Shown one piece after another: positions 45,517 through 53,351 of a stretch of 64,000 bases of DNA. Under the pieces are notes generated by a model. The model was not told the origin of the DNA. It saw only the letters and a list, made by a program, of their open reading frames with translations, and did no database searches. How positions within the stretch are numbered: the first letter of the stretch is position 1; the number at the start of each line of letters is the position of its first letter. The position numbers were made by a program, and so were the translations under genes. Source of the stretch: JAKAVN01 sp963796565 (GTDB taxonomy: Bacteria; Desulfobacterota; Binatia; Binatales; Binataceae); contig CAWCMA010000001.1 of assembly GCA_963796565.1 (NCBI GenBank), positions 748,864-812,863 of the forward strand. The letters are read 5' to 3'.

Positions 45517-45687
45517 ATGAAATGTGTGGTTTGCAGGTCGGAAGTCGCCGATTCTTCGAATTGGCTCAAGATTCATCTTTGGGCGGGATTCGCCGTCTTC
45601 CACTGGTCCCGTTTCGCCGAGTTCTTCAAACACGGCGACGAAGCGAAGGTCGAAAACGCCGTATGGCGCGCCGAACACAATCAATGA
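45517..45687 (+). CDS. Small CxxC protein
   Basis: Encodes 56 residues: MKCVVCRSEVADSSNWLKIH then an aromatic stretch WAGFAVFHWSRFAEFFKHGD. CVVC near the N-terminus suggests a one-ended zinc or redox site. AAGGAG lies eight bases before the ATG. It lies just before ssb in the same direction. No family recognised. The good ribosome site, the Cys pair and the location argue that it is a real gene of the transfer region. Confidence 0.5.
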   Translation: MKCVVCRSEVADSSNWLKIHLWAGFAVFHWSRFAEFFKHGDEAKVENAVWRAEHNQ

Positions 45688-45706
45688 AGTGAGGAGGTGC
45701 AGTACT

Positions 45707-46117
45707 ATGTCTCTCAACAAGGTCATGCTGATCGGAAACCTCGGGCACGATCCAGAAATCCGCTATATGCCGGCGTCCAAGCGAGCGGTTACCAACCTGT
45801 CGATCGCAATGAATGACTCGTTCACGGACCGAAGCGGCAACCGGCAGGAACGTACCGATTGGCTAACGGTCGTGGCATACGGAAAGCTCGCTGAGCTGTG
45901 CTATCAACATTTGAAGAAGGGCCGCCAGGTTTACGTGGAGGGCAGCATCCGGGTTCGCGAATACGAGCCGACTGAAGGCGGCAAGTTCCGACGGCCGGAG
46001 ATTGTGGCGGCGCGAGTCCAGTTCCTCGGACCGCCGCCGACCGCTGCGATTGGAGCAAGCACGACGGATGTGGCATCGGCGGGCAGGCCAGCGGAGATTC
46101 CCGAAATAACAGTCTAA
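45707..46117 (+). CDS. ssb: Single-stranded DNA-binding protein
   Basis: A 136-residue OB-fold protein: MSLNKVMLIGNLGHDPEIRY, then LSIAMNDSFTDRSGNRQERT and DWLTVVAYGKLAELCYQHLK followed by KKGRQVYVEGSIRVREYEP, the canonical Ssb core. It is slightly short and lacks the acidic DDDIPF tail of chromosomal Ssb, ending AEIPEITV, as often seen in plasmid/ICE copies. It coats incoming single strands after transfer. The ATG at 45707 follows GTGAGGAGGTGCAGTACT. A strong terminator follows. Confidence 0.9.
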   Translation: MSLNKVMLIGNLGHDPEIRYMPASKRAVTNLSIAMNDSFTDRSGNRQERTDWLTVVAYGKLAELCYQHLKKGRQVYVEGSIRVREYEPTEGGKFRRPEIVAARVQFLGPPPTAAIGASTTDVASAGRPAEIPEITV

Positions 46118-46133
46118 ACGGATCCCTCATGCG

Positions 46134-46162
46134 GGCGCTTGCGCGTAGTCAGCGCAAGCGCC
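46134..46162 (+). terminator. Terminator between ssb and the defence operon
   Basis: GGCGCTTGCGC (46134-46144), a seven-base loop and GCGCAAGCGCC (46152-46162) form a perfect 11-bp G+C-rich stem. The bases after it include TCTCGTTTT. It lies between convergent ssb and the HEPN gene and may serve both. Confidence 0.75.
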
Positions 46163-46202
46163 TGGACTTCTCGTTTTGACCATCAACTGGCTGACAGTCG
46201 GA

Positions 46203-47102
46203 TCATTGCGAATTGTAATACTCGATGAGCTGGTGGCAAAACTCCTGGCCGGGACTCTTACGAAACAATCTATTGAGTTCACGTGCCAAGGCCCGAGACT
46301 GGGTGTATTTACTCTCGGCTGCTGGTCGAGGCAGCACTCGCCAACGGTGAAAAAACCAAAGCGTTTCAAACTCCCCGATATGAGTCCTACCGAGGTGCTT
46401 GTCCACTGATTTTGCGATTACCTCGATCAGCCCAAGCCATCTCTTAAACCGGCGTTCGGAAAGACGCTCGCTGCTTCCACTATCCGACATCAGAGGTTCG
46501 TCAACTTGTTTGAGAGGCCGCCCGAAGGCATGGCCAACAATGTTCCTGGTTCTGCGCAGCTGTTCGAGATCACCGAGATTGTCGACGATTTCCGCAGGCA
46601 CAAACTTGAATAGCTTTTTGTACTCTGCTGCCCTTCGTGGCCATTCGCCGATTAAACAGTTTCTCACAAGTGTTCCGATATCATCGTGCAATCCATGTTT
46701 AAGCCAAACGATGCCGTCCATTAATAACGGCTTGCCAAAGCGGCATAGAGGATCGGCTAAGAGTGCCGTTGTGATTGCCGAGCGCAAGTAGACTTCAAGA
46801 TATGACGCGGCCGACAGGGCCGACGCCATTCGAACCCAGTTGTTGAAATCTCTGAAACTCGCGAGCCATTCTTCGATTGCTGGTCGAATTCGATGGACAT
46901 CCGGTCCGGACGCGTGGAAGACGGTCGCCGTCGCGGAACCCGATTTGGCGTGTCGAGCAACGTAATCCGAAAATCCCGCAGCCGGAGCGAAGGACCAGTA
47001 GAGCTGGTTGATTTCGGTTTGATGCACCCGAAAGCGTTGATAACTCCACGTCGATCCGAGCCATTGTTGAGAGCGATCGAAGGTCGGTACGCGGGAAGAC
47101 AT
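46203..47102 (-). CDS. HEPN-motif protein at the end of the restriction operon
   Basis: A 299-residue, mainly helical protein of unknown family. It carries R186-N-I-V-G-H191 in EQLRRTRNIVGHAFGRPLKQ, the R-x4-H motif with following G that marks HEPN ribonuclease domains. Preceding helices contain SALSAASYLEVYLRSAITTA, as in other HEPN folds. It starts 36 bases after hsdR in the same direction and is the last gene of the run that starts with hsdM. HEPN domains serve as toxic RNases in abortive defence and toxin-antitoxin pairs. Here that role is inferred from motif plus context. No nucleotidyltransferase partner is seen. Confidence 0.6.
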   Translation of the reverse strand: MSSRVPTFDRSQQWLGSTWSYQRFRVHQTEINQLYWSFAPAAGFSDYVARHAKSGSATATVFHASGPDVHRIRPAIEEWLASFRDFNNWVRMASALSAASYLEVYLRSAITTALLADPLCRFGKPLLMDGIVWLKHGLHDDIGTLVRNCLIGEWPRRAAEYKKLFKFVPAEIVDNLGDLEQLRRTRNIVGHAFGRPLKQVDEPLMSDSGSSERLSERRFKRWLGLIEVIAKSVDKHLGRTHIGEFETLWFFHRWRVLPRPAAESKYTQSRALARELNRLFRKSPGQEFCHQLIEYYNSQ

Positions 47103-47138
47103 TAGATTCGTCGGTCCAGTTAAGCCAGCGTGAACCGT

Positions 47139-50081
47139 CTAGTCCTGTGGTCGGCCATAAGTCGTTGAAAAGATCGTGTCAGAGAGCCACTTGCGAAAGG
47201 AGGGATTGTCGCTGAATTGCTTAAAAAGCTCGGCGTGATCAGACAGTAGGTCCACGACGACCCTTTGGAGCGCCTTGTCGTGCTCGATGCGTGCATTTTC
47301 CTTGTCCGAGTTCTTCATCGCGTTCTGGTAGGCCGTGTCGGCCGCGACCTTCACCGGTATTTCTTCGGCGATGACCTTCCGAATCTTATCCCCGTCCTTC
47401 CACTCGATGTCACCAAACTGGTCGTTGAAGGCCTTCAGGATATTGCTGAGCCGGTCGAGCTCGGGTTCCGGCTTATGCCCAGATCCACTCGCCGGCACCG
47501 GGCCGATTTCGGAGTCGCTGTCTGGCAGCGCGACCTTGATCGCCAACTGAACCTCTACGCGGTAGCTGTCCATATCGATCGCTTCCAGGACGCCCTTTGA
47601 GAGATCCTCTTCCTTCGGCGCCGGCAGCTTGGGTATCAGAAAGTTGAGGAAGATTGAGAGCTTCTCCCAATCGGCATTGCCGTACGGCAGGATCGCGGAG
47701 AGAAACCCGTATGTGCGAACGAAAGCCTTCGCTTTGCCCTTAAAGTCGACCTGTCCGTCCTCATCCAGTCCTGATTTGTAGCTGGCGACGCAGCCGTCCA
47801 GAATAGGATCGAGTTGATCGCGGTCGGCGCCTGCCAGATACAGCTCACAGAGCTTTGACACCTGATCCGGCGAGTACACCTGGTATCCGTCGAGCGCTGC
47901 CTTCAGATCGTGAAGCTTATTCGGGTCGGTCTCTTCACTCAGTATCGTCGTTCGATAGTACGGTTCGAATCCAGCGCGAATGGTTTCGACGTCGTTCTGA
48001 AAATCGAGCACGAACGTGTCATGCTTTTTCGGATGCGCACGGTTCAGCCGGGAAAGTGTTTGAACCGCCTTTATCCCCGACAGCGGCTTATCGACGAACA
48101 TCGTGTGGAGCAAAGGCTCATCGTACCCGGTGAGAAACTTGTCGGCGACGATCAGAAAGCGGTACGGATCTTCGCACAACTTCTCCGGAATCGAATTGCT
48201 TGGGAAGCCGTTAAGTGACGCCTCTGTAACCTTCTGTCCGGCGTATTCGTGCTCACCGGAAAAGGCGACAATTGCTTGGTAGGGGCTCTTCCTTTCGCGG
48301 AGGTAGTTCGAGATGGCGTGATAGTACTGAATTGCGTGTTCGATCCCGCTCGTCGCCACGATCGCTCTTGCCTGGCCGCCGACTTTCTGACGGCCGGCGA
48401 CTTGATCGTGAAAGTGATCGACCATGATCTCCGCCTTTTCACGAATGGCGTGTTCATGCCCTTCCACAAAGCGCCGCAGCTTCTTGTGGGCTCGCTTGAC
48501 ATCGAATTCTGGGTCTTCCTCGACCGTCTTCATCAGGCGGTAATAGCTATCCACCGGCGCGTAATTCTCGAGGACATCCAAAATAAAGCCTTCCTGGATG
48601 GCCTGCTTCATGGTGTAACTGTGGAATGGCCGATGTTTCGTTTGTACGCCCTCTTGGTAGGGCTCACCGAAAATCTCCAGCGTCTTGTTCTTTGGTGTCG
48701 CGGTGAAGGCGAAGTAGCTCGCGTTCGAGAGCATCTTTCGAGCCTCCATGATCCGGTTGATCGTGTCTTCGACAGTCTCTTCCTCGTCCGCACCACCCTT
48801 TTCGGCCAACGCAATATTCATCTTCGCTGAGGTACGGCCGCCCTGACTGGAATGCGCTTCATCGATGATGATCGCGAACTTACGTCCACGATGCTCACTG
48901 CCTATTTCCTCCAGAATGAAGGGGAATTTCTGGACGGTCGTGATGATGATCTTCTTTCCGCTCTGGATGAACTTGCGTAGGTCACCGGAGCGTTCTGCAT
49001 GTCCCACAACCGCCGATACTTGAGCGAACTGCTTGATAGTGTCACGAATCTGCCGATCGAGGATGCGACGGTCTGTGACGACGATCACCGAGTCGAAGAT
49101 GTTCGCAGCGTCCTTCTGAAGCCCGACAAGCTGGTGAGCCAGCCAGGCGATAGAGTTGCTCTTGCCGCTGCCGGCAGAATGCTGAATGAGGTAGCGAGGG
49201 CCCGCGCCCTTCTCGGCGACGGTCGCAAGAAGTTGGCGAACCAGGTCGAGCTGATGGTATCGCGGGAAGATCTGTGACTGCTTTTTTCGGCCTGTGCGTT
49301 GGTCTTTTTCCTCGACAACCTGCGTATAGTTTTCGAGAATGTCGGTCAAACCCTCAAGCGTCAGCATGCGCTTCCAGAGATAATCCGTCTTGATGCCGTC
49401 CGGGTTCGGTGGGTTACCTGCGCCGTCGTTCCAGCCTTGATCAAAGGGCAAGAACCACGAATCCTTGCCCTTGAGCTCTGTGCACATCCGGACTTCCTGG
49501 TCGTCAACCGCAAAGTGGACGATGCATCGGCCGAATTGAAAGAGGAGGTCGCGCGGATCACGATCGCGCCGGTACTGCTGCACGGCATCTTCGACCGTTT
49601 GCTTGGTCAGCCGATTCTTGAGCTCGAAGGTTGCGATCGGGAGTCCGTTGATGAAGAGGCATAGATCCAGGGCAAGCCTCGTCTCATCCGCGCTGTAGCG
49701 AAGCTGCCGTGTTACGCTGAAAACGTTTGCAGCGAACAGCTCCCGCGCTTTTTCGTTGCCCGGCGACGGCGTCCCGTAGAACAGGTCCACGTGGACCGGA
49801 CCGTCCTTGACGCCCTTCCGTAGCACATCAATCACTCCCCGTTTCGCGACCTCACCCTGCAGGCGCGCCAGGAACTTTTGACGGCGCGGTCCTTCCTCGT
49901 TCAAGGCCAGTTGCTCGACGGCCTTGGGCTGCGTCTGGGCGAGAAATGCGAAGAGTTTCGCCAGATCGACTGCGTGTGCGCGGTCAAAGTCGGCCGCCGC
50001 ACCCTGGACCCATCCTGCGTCTGAGATAAGTGCCTCAACGATGAGGGTTTCGAGGCCTTTTTCGCTGATATCAGTCGCCAT
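47139..50081 (-). CDS. hsdR: Type I restriction endonuclease subunit R
   Basis: A 980-residue motor/nuclease subunit. The N-terminal nuclease core has D139 in ALDLCLFINGLP and E153-x-K155 in ATFELKN. The SF2 translocase shows Walker A IQHSAGSGKSNSIAWLAH near 305, FDSVIVVTDRRILDRQI, the DEAH box FAIIIDEAHSSQGGRTSAK and motif III YFAFTATPKNKTLEIFG. Then comes MFVDKPLSGIKAVQTLSRLN and RAHPKKHDTFVLDF. The C-terminal helical domain binds the methylase core. It lies eight bases after the PLD gene. All motifs are intact, so the subunit itself should work if HsdM and HsdS are made. Confidence 0.93.
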   Translation of the reverse strand: MATDISEKGLETLIVEALISDAGWVQGAAADFDRAHAVDLAKLFAFLAQTQPKAVEQLALNEEGPRRQKFLARLQGEVAKRGVIDVLRKGVKDGPVHVDLFYGTPSPGNEKARELFAANVFSVTRQLRYSADETRLALDLCLFINGLPIATFELKNRLTKQTVEDAVQQYRRDRDPRDLLFQFGRCIVHFAVDDQEVRMCTELKGKDSWFLPFDQGWNDGAGNPPNPDGIKTDYLWKRMLTLEGLTDILENYTQVVEEKDQRTGRKKQSQIFPRYHQLDLVRQLLATVAEKGAGPRYLIQHSAGSGKSNSIAWLAHQLVGLQKDAANIFDSVIVVTDRRILDRQIRDTIKQFAQVSAVVGHAERSGDLRKFIQSGKKIIITTVQKFPFILEEIGSEHRGRKFAIIIDEAHSSQGGRTSAKMNIALAEKGGADEEETVEDTINRIMEARKMLSNASYFAFTATPKNKTLEIFGEPYQEGVQTKHRPFHSYTMKQAIQEGFILDVLENYAPVDSYYRLMKTVEEDPEFDVKRAHKKLRRFVEGHEHAIREKAEIMVDHFHDQVAGRQKVGGQARAIVATSGIEHAIQYYHAISNYLRERKSPYQAIVAFSGEHEYAGQKVTEASLNGFPSNSIPEKLCEDPYRFLIVADKFLTGYDEPLLHTMFVDKPLSGIKAVQTLSRLNRAHPKKHDTFVLDFQNDVETIRAGFEPYYRTTILSEETDPNKLHDLKAALDGYQVYSPDQVSKLCELYLAGADRDQLDPILDGCVASYKSGLDEDGQVDFKGKAKAFVRTYGFLSAILPYGNADWEKLSIFLNFLIPKLPAPKEEDLSKGVLEAIDMDSYRVEVQLAIKVALPDSDSEIGPVPASGSGHKPEPELDRLSNILKAFNDQFGDIEWKDGDKIRKVIAEEIPVKVAADTAYQNAMKNSDKENARIEHDKALQRVVVDLLSDHAELFKQFSDNPSFRKWLSDTIFSTTYGRPQD

Positions 50082-50089
50082 TGCGGACC

Positions 50090-51025
50090 CTACTTACTCC
50101 AGAATGCAAGTAACTTGCTCGCAAGCTCTTTGCTCACGAGCCCTCCTCGTTGAAATCGCTTGGCGTCCCGCTCCCCCAGTTGCTTTGCTACCGCCTTGAT
50201 CGACCGGCGTCGGGTTTCTGAGGGTATCTCCACATAGACAAAGCTGCTGTTGCGAGCCGCCGGGAAACGCCGGACATGGACAACGGGTCCGGGCGGCGAC
50301 ATCAGCTTTCTTCCGTTACCATCGTCGGTCACCTGCATGACTATGTCGTCACGCTTGAAGGGCGCATTTCCCGACCAACGGAATGCGTCTATGAGATACC
50401 GCGCACGCCGCTGGTGCCGGCGCTTTGCCTCCGTGAGACCTCTGTCGTGCGCTTGCTGAATTTTGTCAGGCCAGCTTTCCAGCTTGAGGAGCGCAAGTTT
50501 CACAGGAGGAATTGCGCGGAGTGTCTCCGAAGTTTGCTTTCTCTTTCCGCGCGCCTGCCCAAAATCCTTCGGCGGTCGATAGATCTTCTTCAACCTCTTG
50601 AGAACGGTCGGTGTTAGCCGTTGCAAACAGAGGTCACGAACGAACTTCCGTGCTGCCACGACCGCAGATCGATCCGTGGTGGCGAGCAACACTTCTATGA
50701 GGCGGTACGAGGAGTTGTGAGAAACGTTTGCTGATCCGACAAATGCGCGATTCCCGAAGACGTAAACTTTGGCGTGCAGATCTTTGTAACAGAATACATT
50801 TACACCGCGATCAACAAGACGCAGCAAGTCATCCGGGCACGTCTGCCCGCTACGGACCGCAGCTTCGGAAGCATCAACTACAAGCCGACTTCCGGTTCGG
50901 AGTGGCAGCAGCTTCGACGCGCCTTTCCCAAAGTACGCAACCGCGACCTCGCCGGACCGCCGGCATTTGCGGGCCGCGTCCCGAAGCCGGGTCCACACGT
51001 GTTCGTCGACTAACTCTGTGGTCAA
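50090..51025 (-). CDS. PLD-family phosphodiesterase-like protein in the hsd operon
   Basis: A 311-residue protein. The PLD-like core lies in residues about 1-150, with a single HKD-type motif LHAKVYVFGNRAFVGSANVS: His, Lys and GSAN are present, but Gly replaces the usual Asp. Single-motif members act as homodimers (for example BfiI-type nucleases). The C-terminal half is basic and unlike known domains. It sits directly before hsdR, eight bases away, in the same direction. PLD-fold proteins of this kind occur with restriction and other defence loci; a DNA or RNA target is inferred only. Confidence 0.72.
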   Translation of the reverse strand: MTTELVDEHVWTRLRDAARKCRRSGEVAVAYFGKGASKLLPLRTGSRLVVDASEAAVRSGQTCPDDLLRLVDRGVNVFCYKDLHAKVYVFGNRAFVGSANVSHNSSYRLIEVLLATTDRSAVVAARKFVRDLCLQRLTPTVLKRLKKIYRPPKDFGQARGKRKQTSETLRAIPPVKLALLKLESWPDKIQQAHDRGLTEAKRRHQRRARYLIDAFRWSGNAPFKRDDIVMQVTDDGNGRKLMSPPGPVVHVRRFPAARNSSFVYVEIPSETRRRSIKAVAKQLGERDAKRFQRGGLVSKELASKLLAFWSK

Positions 51026-51127
51026 ACGTCGGCCTCGCCAGCTTGGTCCGTTCCTGCAGTTCCATCATTGATCCGGGAGCGCTCCATGAACGGGGAGCTT
51101 CTCGGCAGCGGCCCGACAATCTGACTG

Positions 51128-51153
51128 TCGAGGCCTTTTTCGCTGGTATCAGT
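51128..51153 (-). repeat. Duplicate of the hsdR 5' coding end
   Basis: These 26 bases equal 50050-50075 in hsdR except for one base. Read in the same sense they give TDTSEKGLDSQIVG, matching HsdR MATDISEKGLETLIVEAL. The copy lies in the 168-base space upstream of the PLD gene and continues as a short open frame without homology. It looks like the relic of an earlier hsdR start, separated from the rest by insertion of the PLD gene. Confidence 0.6.
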
Positions 51154-51193
51154 GGGACTCAAATCGCTGCGCCTTTTGACCGTCTTACCGCCG

Positions 51194-51925
51194 TCAAAAT
51201 CCTTCGCAGGACCTGATCAGCGGAATAAGCGGAGTTCCGTTCACATCGAGCGCCCGACCCCACCCTTCATGCGGTACGATGCTCTTGGAATGGTCGTGAA
51301 CGGCTTTGATCCAGTCATCATGGGATTTGAAGGGCCGACCTTGGCTCCGCATTTCCTCGACATTCAGGAATCCCAGAAAAATCAGAACGACTGGGACACC
51401 GAGACTTGCCACCTTCCATGCCCAGGCGAAGCGGTTGCAGAGCTGGTAGTGAGAATCGGCTGCCAGCTTCCAACCGGGAATAACCCCATTCAGCGCGTCG
51501 TTGGCTTCGGCGATAGCGCCACGAATCCGTCGGTCGTTCTCTGCGTTCGACTTTTTCGGCTTGCCGTCTGCGTGCAGTTCGTTGCTGTGAGCTTTCGCTT
51601 CGATTAGAACCAACCCGCGCCGCCTTTGGATTGTGCAAGAACTCGCGACATCCCAGTTAGGGGTGTTGGCGCGATATCCATTGTGTTCGCGCACCGCGAG
51701 CCACCATGCTGTTGCCTCCTCGCGATTTTCATCGGAGAGAAGTCCCTCCGTTTCGCCGAGCTTTGCTTCTTCAGAATTGCCGAAGCCTTTCGGAAAATAG
51801 ACCAGATTGGTCGATTGAACCGCGGCAGACGGCTGACTCAGGCCTGTCAGGCGAGTCGCAACGGCTTCGGGAGCACCCTCGGTTAGCGACAGACAGCACT
51901 TCCTGCTGCCTCTGAATTCACTCAT
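51194..51925 (-). CDS. PD-(D/E)xK-nuclease-like protein in the hsd operon
   Basis: A 243-residue protein from the ATG at 51925, which overlaps the hsdS stop. D92 in NTPNWDVASSCTI and E109-A-K111 in RRGLVLIEAKAHSNEL fit the catalytic triad of PD-(D/E)xK nucleases. The later HYQLCNRFAWAWKVASLGVP and VVLIFLGFLNVEEM resemble the closing helix-strand of that fold. It is not a specificity or methylase subunit. As the hsdS-coupled gene before PLD and hsdR it may be an extra nuclease or an accessory of the restriction complex. I know similar hypothetical proteins but no named family. Confidence 0.62.
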   Translation of the reverse strand: MSEFRGSRKCCLSLTEGAPEAVATRLTGLSQPSAAVQSTNLVYFPKGFGNSEEAKLGETEGLLSDENREEATAWWLAVREHNGYRANTPNWDVASSCTIQRRRGLVLIEAKAHSNELHADGKPKKSNAENDRRIRGAIAEANDALNGVIPGWKLAADSHYQLCNRFAWAWKVASLGVPVVLIFLGFLNVEEMRSQGRPFKSHDDWIKAVHDHSKSIVPHEGWGRALDVNGTPLIPLIRSCEGF

Positions 51926-53351
51926 CGGCATCGCTCGCGTCGGCGTAGTCGGCGTCCTGCACCGAGTCATCGACCTCGTCCTCTGCTTCGGCCGCTAGTT
52001 CTTGGAGCGGCTCCGGCTCCTCGGGTTCCCCGGTAAGGTGTACTGCCGCTTCGCGGACATCAACCTTGCCGGTTACCACGTCAGCGATGAGGCGGGTCCG
52101 ATATTCACGGAGAAGGTCGGCCTCATGGGAATTCTGCGCAGTGATCCTATCTAGCGGCGCGCACTCGGACTCTATCGACGATAGAATCTGGTGCTGCTCC
52201 GCAATGGGTGGGCACAAGATCGCAAGCTGGGGAAGTTTGCTCGCTTTGATGCCTGCCGCTGTAGAGCCGGTGGCTCTACATAGCAACTGATGTTGAAAGT
52301 ATGGTGACAGCACCGAGTGGAGCGCGAACTTTGGCACGAGTAGTTGCGAATCGAACCGAAACCGGATGACGCGTTGAGCCAGTGCAATGTCCTCTCGATC
52401 AACCAGGGCTGCATTGCCAAGGGGCGCCTCCGTCGTCAAGAGAAGATCGCCGCAGCGCGGAAGGCCGCGACGCATAATTTTATCGTATTCCTGCGATGCG
52501 ACGAACTCTCTCGATACTTGGTAGTCGATCCATCCTCTTCGGATGTTCCTCGCGGTGACGAGAAAGACTCCACTTTCGACCTTCGTGGGTGTCGCGCCTC
52601 TGTAGTCTGCTCGCTCAATCGCGCAACCCGTAAATTTCCGGACGTCCCAGTGCTCTGGCACGTCGCCGAGCCCGTCGACTCCCGAGGGCTTGAGGTAAAC
52701 ATTGGGGTCGAGGCCGCGTGTAACGGCGTGCTGGATGATTGCTTGCTTTTGCTCGTTGAGCAGCGCGATCGACTTCTGCTTGGCGCGAATGTAGCGACGG
52801 ACCCGGCGACTCATTGCCGCAACGAAACGCATGATCAATCGCTGTTCTTGAAGTGGCGGGCACGGTAGCACTATCCGCAGGAATTGCTCGGGATACAGTC
52901 GAAGCCGCGACGTTGTGATTCCCGTTGACCGGCAGATGTACTCAGAAATATAGGGCGACGTCCGGAGCAAGTCGTCCAAAAGCTCCGGTATAAAAACCGG
53001 CCGCCGCGGCCGGTAGACCGCGTAGGACGGACTCACCAAACCGGCCTGCTTCGCAACCCCGAGTGCTCCCATCCAAGCCCACATGGTGTTGACTACCACG
53101 TCCCCCGATCGACAGAGCTTGTGGCCCACCGTCGACTCAGCCAGAAACATAGTGACATTCTTCTGACTCCGAGGAGTGACTCCAGTAAGATGCGAGACGG
53201 AAAGAAGCTCCTCTTCCCCAGCCATCGATCGCTCGTCAACCTCTCGAAAGAAGTACTTGGCGCGCTTCTCCGCCCAATGTTCCGGGACTTCTCCCAACCA
53301 AGGTGCGTTAGAGTCCTTGTAAGCCGGATAAGGCTTGAGACTACGGATCAT
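51918..53351 (-). CDS. hsdS: Type I restriction-modification specificity subunit S
   Basis: A 477-residue subunit with two target-recognition domains, each opened by the signature WLGEVPEHWAEKRAKY (residues 18-33) and GLGDVPEHWDVRKFTG (near 228). Each is followed by a conserved helix (LPCPPLQEQRLIMRFVAAMS and LAILCPPIAEQHQILSSIES) that sets the spacing. It determines the DNA sequence methylated and cut. The C-terminal 50 residues are very acidic (EPEEPEPLQELAAEAEDEVD), which is unusual. The ATG at 53351 overlaps the preceding stop by one base (TAATG) and its stop overlaps the PD-(D/E)xK gene. The frame is intact. Confidence 0.92.
   Translation of the reverse strand: MIRSLKPYPAYKDSNAPWLGEVPEHWAEKRAKYFFREVDERSMAGEEELLSVSHLTGVTPRSQKNVTMFLAESTVGHKLCRSGDVVVNTMWAWMGALGVAKQAGLVSPSYAVYRPRRPVFIPELLDDLLRTSPYISEYICRSTGITTSRLRLYPEQFLRIVLPCPPLQEQRLIMRFVAAMSRRVRRYIRAKQKSIALLNEQKQAIIQHAVTRGLDPNVYLKPSGVDGLGDVPEHWDVRKFTGCAIERADYRGATPTKVESGVFLVTARNIRRGWIDYQVSREFVASQEYDKIMRRGLPRCGDLLLTTEAPLGNAALVDREDIALAQRVIRFRFDSQLLVPKFALHSVLSPYFQHQLLCRATGSTAAGIKASKLPQLAILCPPIAEQHQILSSIESECAPLDRITAQNSHEADLLREYRTRLIADVVTGKVDVREAAVHLTGEPEEPEPLQELAAEAEDEVDDSVQDADYADASDADE

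Noticed and set aside
48249..48830. Plus-strand frame of 193 codons within hsdR
   Set aside because: Antisense to the conserved translocase domain, with no start signal or motif.
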